The position numbers and the translations under genes are program-made. From contig JAFGOZ010000069.1 in the NCBI GenBank assembly GCA_016926235.1, forward strand, positions 1 to 17,577: a DNA stretch of 17,577 bases, given 5' to 3'. Shown here one piece after another: positions 7,406 to 13,304 of the stretch; within the stretch, counting starts at the first letter, position 1; each line of letters begins with the position of its first letter. This DNA is from Bacteroidales bacterium. GTDB lineage: Bacteria; Bacteroidota; Bacteroidia; Bacteroidales; UBA10428. The notes below the pieces were generated by a model, which worked only from the letters and a program-made list of their open reading frames with translations, was not told the DNA's origin and made no database searches.

Positions 7406-7939
7406 TTGGTTAAATATCACGAAAATAAAATAATTGTACCACGTTTTAGTGAGGCAAATGGGTTCTATACGACGAAAGAACGCTCAAAACTGATGAGCAA
7501 AATAAAAAGTTATGATACCATGCCTGAAAGAAAATTGAGAAAGTTTTTATGGGGGCTTAATTTAAAATACCGAAAAAATGTAAAAAAACTTCCAGGCACT
7601 CCAGATATAGTTATTTCAAAATATGCATTGGTAATATTCATTGACGGAGAGTTTTGGCACGGATATAATTGGATAGAAAAGAAACCTAAAATAAAATCTA
7701 ACCGTGATTTTTGGATACCCAAAATTGAAAGAAACATGCAGCGAGATTCAAACAATAATAGATTTTATATAGAAAATGGATGGAAAGTTTTTAGGTTTTG
7801 GGAACATGAAATAAAAAAGGAATTTCAAAAATGCATCAATCAGATTTTGGAATACATTGAGGATTTTCAGATGTATAATGAAATAAATAAAAACAATTTT
7901 ACACAATTAAAGAGACATTGGGAGAAAATGCCAAAATAA
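7406..7939 (+). CDS. vsr: Vsr-type very short patch repair endonuclease
   Basis: A Vsr homologue that nicks DNA 5' to the T of T:G mismatches arising from deaminated 5-methylcytosine. Recognisable blocks are ERSKLMSKIKSYDTMPE (25-41), LPGTPDIVI with the metal-binding Asp (D67), FIDGEFWHGYNW (79-89, H85 matching the catalytic His), RDFWIPKIERNMQRD (100-114) and NGWKVFRFWEHE (124-135). The structural zinc ligands of E. coli Vsr (two Cys and a His around this FWH segment, as I recall) are replaced here by Glu, Tyr and Trp. Only one Cys (C143) is present, so this is a zinc-site-lacking variant. The only start upstream of the conserved ERSKLM block is the TTG at 7406; the first ATG (7493) would delete it. 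Its neighbour is the divergent methyltransferase. Confidence 0.92.
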   Translation: MVKYHENKIIVPRFSEANGFYTTKERSKLMSKIKSYDTMPERKLRKFLWGLNLKYRKNVKKLPGTPDIVISKYALVIFIDGEFWHGYNWIEKKPKIKSNRDFWIPKIERNMQRDSNNNRFYIENGWKVFRFWEHEIKKEFQKCINQILEYIEDFQMYNEINKNNFTQLKRHWEKMPK

Positions 7940-8095
7940 ATTCCAAATGTCCTGCATTATTCATTTATTTTTTCTCATTGCACTGAACCTCAAAAATCGT
8001 GCGCATCAACCAACTGTTATCTGCATTGTGTTTTGTTACTCGAATTTAGTTTTTATACTTCTAATCTCCAAGCGTTTGGGGCAAAATGTCGCCGG

Positions 8096-8337
8096 ATCCC
8101 ATTTTGCCACTTTGGTACCTCTTTGTGCTACCATCGTACCTCTTTGCTTCATCATCCAACCTTATTGTGTGCATTACCAACCTCTTTGTGTGAGTTCACG
8201 CTGTCATTGTGTCCTTCGTGTACCTCTTTGTGCATTCCTCGTGTGTCATTGAGACAGCTCCGTACCTCTTTGTGCGGGTCATCAACCTGTTTGTTCCACC
8301 GGGGTGCCTCTTTGCTTTACATTTGTACCTGTTTGTG
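8096..8337. repeat. 21-bp-period tandem array, 11 clear units
   Basis: An 11-bp core close to ACCTCTTTGTG recurs at 8117, 8138, 8159, 8180, 8201, 8222, 8243, 8264, 8285, 8306 and 8327, always exactly 21 bp apart. A degenerate unit lies at 8096. The other 10 bp of each unit are essentially unrelated. Units at 8201 and 8243 belong to a second core type (xTGTCATTGxG) that alternates with the main type between 8180 and 8274. On the minus strand the core reads CACAAAGAGGT. The phase is never lost, which shows that length is constrained while spacer sequence is not. It lies downstream of the left-running gene at 8472. It is not a CRISPR array: both core and spacer are far too short. Confidence 0.85.
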
Positions 8338-8348
8338 CAAAAAGGGAA

Positions 8349-8462
8349 TGAGACTGCCCCGTTCTCCCTGAGGCCCGGCTCTGTTTATTATGTTCCGGTA
8401 GCTCTACGTGAGATGCTGAAACGTGTTCAGCATGACGGGTGGGTGATGTCGGGGCAGTCTCA
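8349..8462. repeat. 114-bp element with perfect 13-bp terminal inverted repeats
   Basis: TGAGACTGCCCCG (8349-8361) and its exact complement CGGGGCAGTCTCA (8450-8462) bound an 88-bp interior. Inside is the hairpin ATGCTGAA-ACGTG-TTCAGCAT (8413-8433), which resembles widespread REP-like GCTGAAxxxxGTTCAGC repeats. No target-site duplication is obvious. The element ends 10 bp from the stop of the gene at 8472, so it could serve as its transcription terminator, or be a MITE/REP-type element. Confidence 0.6.
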
Positions 8463-8471
8463 ATGCCGGCC

Positions 8472-9113
8472 CTAGTCTACAATTACCCGTGCTCTTTTAT
8501 ACTGCTCGTAAAAGTCAGGCTTTGTGTACTGGTACATTAGCATCAGCTTGTCAAGTTGCTCCTTGTGCAGGGTCATTGCCTCGTCAATCAGCTCATCTAT
8601 CCCGCTTTTGCTTGCATACACCTTGTTCAGTATGTTACGGGGCTGGCCTATATGAGCTTTAAAGGAGTCCAGCGTAGTGGCTGCCTCCGAAATAAGGTCT
8701 GCCGTAACACCCATGTCTTTCAGCTTGTCCAGGTTTTCCTTGGCTGTGCTTATTATCGGGCTCACCAGGGCCTCCATATCAGTTTCCCGTGCTCGCAAAA
8801 TGTCATTACGTTTTACACTGCCTGTTTGCTTCAACCCTTCATCATTGTTCATCGTACCCAGCACATATATCTGGCCTGCCAGCATGGGTATTTTTTCCAT
8901 CAGGCTGTTACGCAGGGTATCCTTGGTAATGGTTTCTGCCCTGCTGCTATTGCCGGCCTTCTCGTTCAGCTCTTCCACGCGCTGAATGATCTCATCGAGA
9001 TTGTTCTTAACTTTTACAATTACCGGAACACTGCTCCAGATTGTTGAGTTTTCATCCAAGGTTACCTGTACCGTTTCCATCATACGGAAATGTTTTGTTT
9101 GAACTTTGTTCAT
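8472..9113 (-). CDS. uncharacterised helical protein (MNKVQTKHFRMMETV type)
   Basis: A 213-aa protein with no signal peptide or membrane span. It is predicted almost entirely alpha-helical, with long amphipathic stretches (for example EALVSPIISTAKENLDKLKDMG and the C-terminal LHKEQLDKLMLMYQYTKPDFYEQYKRARVIVD). From memory, proteins starting MNKVxTKxxxM and containing PDFYxxYxxARxIVD near the C-terminus recur as hypothetical proteins in Bacteroidota, often several per genome. I know of no assigned function and none is proposed. The ATG at 9113 is preceded by the ~93-bp leader that also precedes the next gene. The TAG stop is followed within 10 bp by the inverted-repeat element and then by the 21-bp array. 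Its base composition looks less AT-rich than the restriction-modification genes to the left. Confidence 0.75.
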   Translation of the reverse strand: MNKVQTKHFRMMETVQVTLDENSTIWSSVPVIVKVKNNLDEIIQRVEELNEKAGNSSRAETITKDTLRNSLMEKIPMLAGQIYVLGTMNNDEGLKQTGSVKRNDILRARETDMEALVSPIISTAKENLDKLKDMGVTADLISEAATTLDSFKAHIGQPRNILNKVYASKSGIDELIDEAMTLHKEQLDKLMLMYQYTKPDFYEQYKRARVIVD

Positions 9114-9152
9114 AATAAAAAAGTTTAAGTTAAAAAATAATTTAATTCTTAC

Positions 9153-9246
9153 GCCTCCTGATTAACTAAGAGCAATGATTCGTCAAAGTGTATTCAAAAG
9201 CGCTTTTATATATTTATACCATTTTGGGCAAAAAAGTAACCCGGTG
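9153..9246 (-). repeat. duplicated leader/promoter, copy 1
   Basis: The 69 bp at 9153-9221 match 10028-10096 at 67 positions. After a short diverged stretch, AGTAACCCGGT recurs at the same offset (9235 and 10110), so the conserved block is about 93 bp. Each copy sits about 35-40 bp before the start codon of a left-running gene. On the minus strand it reads ACCGGGTTACT, then TGGTATAAATATATAAAAG, TTAGTTAATC and AGGAGGC. This copy contains the palindrome AAAAGCGCTTTT. No exact TAnnTTTG box is seen. Confidence 0.8.
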
Positions 9247-9268
9247 TTTTTGATTTTTTTTTAAAAAA

Positions 9269-9994
9269 TCAGCAGCCGGGAACCAATCCCCGGTTGGCGA
9301 GGATACTCCTGGCAGCATTTATACCGGCTGCTATCCTGTTAAAGTTAAATTGTTCCTTCTTCAAAAGTTCGTACTGGTAAAATCGGACTGCTATCCTGCA
9401 TATGCCTGTTACCTCCTCGTATATCTCATTAAAGGTGGTTATGGCCTCGCCGGTAATTTCCTGTGAGTTTTCCATTAATGTTTCCTGCGATATGCTGGCT
9501 TTCAGTAATTCATCGGCATAGCCAATTATGCGTTTAAGCAATTCGGGGTGGGTGCCCTTGCCCACTATCTGCTTTATCACCTCCGGGGTAAGGCCTTTTT
9601 TCAAGGCATAGAGAAGCTGTATAAGCGATTCCTGGTTGCCATATCGGGCTTTGGTAAGTTTGTTATCAAGTCCCAGGTTTTTGATCATACTTTTTGCCTC
9701 CCTGCCAAAATCTACTGCCAGCTGTGTTTTGAGAAAGGAGATGTCGCGCAGTGCCGGAGTTTGTATCTTTGCAAGTATACCGGTTGCTTCGCGCAACTCC
9801 TTTTTCTGGTCCAACCCCAGGTAATTTTCTATAGCATCATCAATTTTATAGGAGAGTTGTTCCGCATAGATATCTGTCCAGTTAATCCGCACAAAAGAAA
9901 GATCAGTAAGGTTTTCACGAAACTTACCCATAATGGTTTTTGATGCTAGCAACATTTCCAGATCTTTTACTTTAAAATTTCGATTTTTTGTCAT
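9269..9994 (-). CDS. uncharacterised helical protein (MTKNRNFKVKDLE type)
   Basis: A 241-aa protein from the ATG at 9992-9994. The frame can be extended by seven codons to a TTG at 10015, which would add MFNKFLK. No signal peptide or membrane span is present. It is predicted all-helical and rich in Leu, Lys, Glu and Ile, with a C-terminal part FNEIYEEVTGICRIAVRFYQYELLKKEQFNFNRI. I do not recognise a characterised family. It is not obviously homologous to the protein at 8472, although both share the same duplicated leader, size class and helical make-up, so they may be co-regulated or act together. About 155 bp separates it from the next start, most of that being leader copy 1, so the two genes probably have separate promoters. 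Confidence 0.72.
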   Translation of the reverse strand: MTKNRNFKVKDLEMLLASKTIMGKFRENLTDLSFVRINWTDIYAEQLSYKIDDAIENYLGLDQKKELREATGILAKIQTPALRDISFLKTQLAVDFGREAKSMIKNLGLDNKLTKARYGNQESLIQLLYALKKGLTPEVIKQIVGKGTHPELLKRIIGYADELLKASISQETLMENSQEITGEAITTFNEIYEEVTGICRIAVRFYQYELLKKEQFNFNRIAAGINAARSILANRGLVPGC

Positions 9995-10027
9995 TTTTAA
10001 AAACTTGTTAAACAAATTAATTCATAT

Positions 10028-10120
10028 GCCTCCTGATTAACTAAGAGCAATGATTCGTCAAAGTGCATTCAAAAGGGCTTTTATATATTTATACCAAAAA
10101 GTGGAAATTAGTAACCCGGT
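10028..10120 (-). repeat. duplicated leader/promoter, copy 2
   Basis: Second copy of the block at 9153-9246. It differs mainly at one base in GTGCATTC and one in AAAAGGGCTTTT, which breaks the palindrome present in copy 1. It is followed on its outer side by AGTAACCCGGT at the same offset as copy 1. It precedes the gene at 9269-9994. Confidence 0.8.
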
Positions 10121-10558
10121 TGAATGTAATTTTTATTCATTCTAAATAATGGATAATGTATAATGAATAATTACAGCTAATAGAATGGCCGGTTAGTTTA
10201 TTAAGGCCTGTAATATAGCCAATATCTCTATTCCATCCTTGCCAGCAGGGAGGGGAAACCAAAAAACAAACAGCAAAACGTAATATAAATTAGGGGTGGG
10301 TAAATCGAACCAAAAACCCAAAACGCAAAACCATGTAAATCAGAGATTCACTTCTAACAAAAAGCCCTTAGCCCTTCCAAAATATCGAACACCGAACAAA
10401 GAATGAAGAATGATGAAATGAAAGATTTTTACTTCAAAGGCATATATCCCATAAAAACTACATTCCGGTCAAAAAGCATTGATTATGGCTTCTTCAGGGG
10501 TTTTAGGGGTTTGTACATAAATTATACTTATCGCAGCAAACCAATAAAGTAGTTGGTT
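10121..10558. other. gene-free interval of simple and dispersed repeat fragments
   Basis: No gene is supported. It contains an AATGGATAATG simple-sequence tract (10145-10171). A short fragment of the dispersed repeat, TAAATCAGAGATTCACTT (about 10336-10353), is also found in copies A, B and C. An ATATCGAACACCGAACAAAG word (about 10381) is of a type common in Bacteroidota intergenic DNA. No terminator was confidently identified for the gene ending at 10559. Confidence 0.5.
10145..10171. repeat. AATGGATAATG-type simple-sequence tract
   Basis: Irregular repetition of the words AATGGATAATG, TATAATG and AATAAT. A similar tract occurs at 17329-17368. This kind of tract is usually intergenic and non-coding. 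Confidence 0.5.
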
Positions 10559-11389
10559 TTACTTGTTGCGGCACAAACGAAAACCCTGGTCAGGGCCCTT
10601 GCCATCTGCCTGGTAGCTGCTTAAGAAAGCTAACTCACAGCAGAAGTCTGCACCGATCCAACCACCACCCTTCCATACTCGTCCCGGAAAGTCATCAGGC
10701 CCGTTGCTCTCGTGCCAGTCCTGGCACCATTCTCTCACATTACCAGACATATCATAAAGCCCTAACTCGTTGGGAGCCTTGCCTCCTACAGGATGTGTCC
10801 TGCAATGATTTTTTTCTATTGTATACCAAAGCCACGATCCTGTCAGGTATTTATCTCCTGAGTTTTGCCAAAACCATGCAACTTCATCTAAGTTTTTACC
10901 TCCGCTGTATTTATAGCTTTTGCTCATCTGACCTCCCCCGGCAGCATATTCCCACTCCGCTTCTGTCGGCAACCGATAACCATTAGCTCCCGTATCAATC
11001 TTCACTGTCCATTTAATGTCATCAATATCATTATGATTATTCGTATCCTTTTTATTCTTATTTATGATGTAGTACATATGTAAACCTTCTTTGATACTTC
11101 TTTTATTACAATACTCAATACAATCATACCAGCTGACTGTCTCCACTGGCAAATCATCTCCTTTGAATTGTGAGGGATTGTTTCCCATTACTTCAATCCA
11201 CTCTTTTTGGGTTACCTCGTATTTGCCGATATAGAAGTCCTGTATCATCACATCTTGTCTGTCATTGTTAGTTTGGGTGTTTATAAAAGTCCCGCCTTTG
11301 ACGAATACAAAGTTTTCAGTTTCTTTTTGTGAACAAGAGCCGGCAATAATCATTATGGATATTGAAAGTAAAATAGTAGGTTTCCTCAT
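10559..11389 (-). CDS. SUMF1/FGE-sulfatase-domain lipoprotein
   Basis: A 276-aa protein from the ATG at 11387-11389. The frame extends 16 codons upstream, but MRKPTILLSISIMIIAGSC is a proper lipoprotein signal with acceptor C19. The remainder is a formylglycine-generating-enzyme-like domain with its hallmark blocks: FVKGGTF, IGKYEVTQKEWIEVMGNNPS, LPVETVSWYDCIEYCNKRS, GYRLPTEAEWEYAAGGG, ELGLYDMSGNVREWCQDW, RVWKGGGWIG and the terminal QGFRLCR. True sulfatase-activating enzymes need a specific Cys pair near the C-terminus. Here the region reads ADFCCELAFLSS, and activity cannot be judged. Many Bacteroidota lipoproteins use this fold without FGE activity (GldJ/GldK are examples). No sulfatase gene is nearby. 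Probably outer-membrane anchored. Confidence 0.9.
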   Translation of the reverse strand: MRKPTILLSISIMIIAGSCSQKETENFVFVKGGTFINTQTNNDRQDVMIQDFYIGKYEVTQKEWIEVMGNNPSQFKGDDLPVETVSWYDCIEYCNKRSIKEGLHMYYIINKNKKDTNNHNDIDDIKWTVKIDTGANGYRLPTEAEWEYAAGGGQMSKSYKYSGGKNLDEVAWFWQNSGDKYLTGSWLWYTIEKNHCRTHPVGGKAPNELGLYDMSGNVREWCQDWHESNGPDDFPGRVWKGGGWIGADFCCELAFLSSYQADGKGPDQGFRLCRNK

Positions 11390-11554
11390 TGTGTAATATC
11401 TTTTTGTTTTTAATACATAAATAATTATAAGCGACAATGGTCTCGGCTTTGCTTAATGTAATGTTGCATGTTTTTCTATCTGTGCGGAATAGCTGGCAAT
11501 ATATCTTTTCCTGTCCGCATCCTCTATTTTTTTTGAATTATTTCCAGAAATATG

Positions 11555-11587
11555 TAAGGCCGGCGGTTAAGAGACCGGCCGGCCTTA
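11555..11587 (-). terminator. strong GC hairpin after the xylanase gene
   Basis: TAAGGCCGGC (11555-11564) pairs perfectly with GCCGGCCTTA (11578-11587). The inner GGT/ACC can extend the stem past one bulge. It starts 30 bp beyond the xylanase stop. No immediate U-run follows on the minus strand, so it may be an imperfect intrinsic terminator or act bidirectionally. Confidence 0.55.
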
Positions 11588-11616
11588 TATATATCGAATG
11601 AGTTAAGAGTGTGCTT

Positions 11617-12312
11617 TTACCAGATTGTTGCGTTTATATATCCGCTTTTACCACCCCATGCTTCCAAAGCGAATATCATGTAGTTGTAACTGCCAAAACC
11701 CTGACCGCCTCTGCTCTTCCAATTGTTAATGTGGTTACCCATGGTGACTTTTCGGTTTGATCCGGTTGTTGCTCCTCCCCAGGTATCTTTATATTGCCAG
11801 AATGTAGCAGTGCCAATAATGGATGGCGCATTAACCCGTTGCTGCTTGTAAAAGCTGTACGTATGTCCATCACTGCTAATAGAGTTTACGTAAGTTCCAC
11901 CTGTCGCGGAACCTCTTTCAGCTACATAGTATTCAATAAGCGGATTTGTCGTCCACCCATAGACTCCTACAAAATTGTAGCTACCACTTTGATAGCCGAT
12001 GTTGTAGTTAACAGTTCTGGCTGATCCGGGATTCCAGCCTTTACCGCCTACAATATCGTTGACATTGCTATAGCTGATAGCAAAATTCCCGGCGTATGTA
12101 GACGCACCGGGGAAAGTAATGGATCCTGAACCGCCTTCCCGGTATAATGACCAGAAGTAGCCATGATCCGTACCTGAGTTGTAAGCTTTTAATCGACTTC
12201 CTTGAACATTCTCCGGATTTTCTTGAATATCCGTATCCAGTTTTTCTTTTTCACAACTGGCGAACGCTAGCAGAATAGCTGCTGACAGAATTAATCTTAT
12301 TAAATTCATCAT
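11617..12312 (-). CDS. GH11 endo-1,4-beta-xylanase lipoprotein
   Basis: A 231-aa protein. Lipoprotein signal MMNLIRLILSAAILLAFASC (acceptor C20) and a short acidic linker (21-40) precede a GH11 beta-jelly-roll. Diagnostic blocks are VGGKGWNPGSARTVNY (88-103), VYGWTTNPLIEYYVAE (117-132) with nucleophile E127, SSDGHTYSFYKQQRVNAPSI (146-165), GTATFWQYKDTW (167-178), VTMGNHINNWKSRG (189-202) and YMIFALEAWG (211-220) with acid/base E217. Both catalytic Glu are present, so it should cut internal beta-1,4 bonds in xylan at the cell surface. It has no CBM or sorting domain, and no SusC/SusD or other glycosidase nearby, so it is not in a recognisable PUL. The hairpin at 11555 probably ends its transcript. 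Confidence 0.93.
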   Translation of the reverse strand: MMNLIRLILSAAILLAFASCEKEKLDTDIQENPENVQGSRLKAYNSGTDHGYFWSLYREGGSGSITFPGASTYAGNFAISYSNVNDIVGGKGWNPGSARTVNYNIGYQSGSYNFVGVYGWTTNPLIEYYVAERGSATGGTYVNSISSDGHTYSFYKQQRVNAPSIIGTATFWQYKDTWGGATTGSNRKVTMGNHINNWKSRGGQGFGSYNYMIFALEAWGGKSGYINATIW

Positions 12313-12534
12313 TTTTTGGGTTTTGGTTAATAATGTTTTTTGATAAAGGTGTTATGCGTGAAATAACCTGTTAAATATATGTTGATATTTATCCCGATTA
12401 TATAACAATTTCACCAATGAATATCAAAATTTCATCATTTTTTGTTTTGCCAATATTATCTAAGTTTAATAATTGTCAGGTACCTTTTTGGATTAAAGGA
12501 ATTTCCGTTTTGATTATTATATCAACAGAGTTCA

Positions 12535-12762
12535 TCATTCTGCTTTTTCTTCAGGATTATAAGTGAAAACCTCATTCAATGGCACGTTGAAAACCATTGC
12601 TATTCGAAATGCCAGCTCGAGGGTAGGGGAGTACTTCCCGTTTTCAATGGCTACTATAGTTTGCCTGGTCACGCTCACTTTGTCCGCCAGCTGCTGCTGC
12701 GTCATCTCATCGGCCATAAAGCGTAACTTACGTATATTATTGTTTATGTAACATTTTCCCAT
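12535..12762 (-). CDS. small XRE-family transcriptional regulator
   Basis: A 75-aa protein from the ATG at 12760-12762; upstream in-frame codons belong to the preceding gene. It has a Cro/CI-type HTH: NIRKLRFMADEMTQQQLADKVSVTRQTIVAIENGKYSPTLELAFRIA, with recognition helix around VTRQTIVAIENG. The C-terminal VPLNEVFTYNPEE is typical of short YozG-like XRE regulators with no effector domain. One base separates the membrane gene stop (TAA) from this ATG, and AAGGGAT sits just upstream, so the two are translationally coupled. It most likely represses its own operon through the palindrome at 13285-13304. Such XRE plus small membrane-protein pairs are common, but their physiological role is usually unknown. 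Confidence 0.9.
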   Translation of the reverse strand: MGKCYINNNIRKLRFMADEMTQQQLADKVSVTRQTIVAIENGKYSPTLELAFRIAMVFNVPLNEVFTYNPEEKAE

Positions 12763-12763
12763 T

Positions 12764-13210
12764 TTAAATCCCTTTCCGATAGTAGTAAATTTGAGCAATA
12801 CCCGATGCCACACTACCTGTTATACAGGATGCAATAAGCGTGATGAACAACACCCAGGGTTGCATCCCTATTGCCTGTGAGCCCATGGCAAGTACAAAAC
12901 CCAAGGAATATAGCCATGAAGAGATCCTGAGTGTTTTCAACTCTATGAGCTTGTCCATTTCGTCTGCCCTTGCCGGCATGTCTTCATTGGTAATAATTTT
13001 ATTGATAATGGCAAAAATGATATGTATAAGTATAATTGCCACAATCATTACGGGCACCATCTTTATAAAGGTTTTGCCCCAGAATGTGAAATCATTCAGC
13101 AATTCCGGAGTATTTGCCAGGTACTTTTTATAGATATACAATGAATACACTGCAGGAACTACTACCAGGCTGATAATAGTTACGAGTATTCTTTTTTCTT
13201 TGCGGTACAT
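12764..13210 (-). CDS. small four-helix membrane protein coupled to an XRE regulator
   Basis: A 148-aa protein from the ATG ending at 13210, which is preceded by GGAAGGAAAA. An ATG at 13222 adds four residues (MEGK) but has no Shine-Dalgarno. Four hydrophobic segments are seen: ILVTIISLVVVPAVYSLYIY, MVPVMIVAIILIHIIFAII, LYSLGFVLAMGSQAIGM and WVLFITLIASCITGSVASGI. A charged cytoplasmic stretch NEDMPARADEMDKLIELKTLR lies in the middle. This layout resembles DUF2178/DUF3796-like proteins, known mainly as partners of small XRE regulators; the family assignment is recalled only. It is first in the operon, directly behind the promoter at 13262. No enzymatic motif is seen. Confidence 0.8.
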   Translation of the reverse strand: MYRKEKRILVTIISLVVVPAVYSLYIYKKYLANTPELLNDFTFWGKTFIKMVPVMIVAIILIHIIFAIINKIITNEDMPARADEMDKLIELKTLRISSWLYSLGFVLAMGSQAIGMQPWVLFITLIASCITGSVASGIAQIYYYRKGI

Positions 13211-13261
13211 TTTTCCTTCCATTGTCTTAAATTTTTTACGTTATGTTAAATATTATCGACA

Positions 13262-13292
13262 CAAAGATAAATATATTATACAAAATGTCAAA
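13262..13292 (-). promoter_or_regulatory. consensus Bacteroidota promoter of the XRE operon
   Basis: On the minus strand TTTG (13289-13292), a 19-bp spacer and TATCTTTG (13262-13269) match the Bacteroidota -33/-7 consensus TTTG-N19-TAnnTTTG exactly. It lies about 50 bp before the membrane protein start. Confidence 0.8.
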
Positions 13293-13304
13293 TATATTAG
13301 ACAT
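13285..13304. promoter_or_regulatory. near-palindromic operator over the -33 box
   Basis: A 20-bp palindrome with one mismatched pair: ATGTC at 13285-13289, an AATATATT centre, and GACAT at 13300-13304. It covers the -33 element of the XRE operon promoter, the expected place for an autorepressor site. Binding by the XRE protein is inferred. Confidence 0.5.

Larger units (their letters stand above)
7940..8471. other. gene-free interval with 21-bp array and inverted-repeat element
   Basis: No supported gene. The interval contains the 21-bp tandem array (8096-8337) and a 114-bp element with terminal inverted repeats (8349-8462). About 150 bp between the vsr stop and the array shows nothing recognisable. 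Several plus-strand frames are open across the array because the period is a multiple of three; these are treated as repeat artefacts. Confidence 0.6.

Noticed and set aside
8096..8337. CRISPR array
   Set aside because: The repeat core is 11 bp and the variable part 10 bp, far below CRISPR sizes. There is no dyad in the core and no cas gene in the window.
7947..8475. Overlapping plus-strand open frames of 88-112 codons
   Set aside because: All arise from the 21-bp period being a multiple of three. Three overlapping frames are open over parts of the array, there is no ribosome binding site, and the Cys-rich composition looks artefactual. Kept only as a low-interest note.
8556..9047. Plus-strand frames opposite the helical protein gene
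   Set aside because: They are antisense shadows of 8472-9113. The minus-strand protein has coherent helical composition and the conserved leader, and the plus frames have neither.
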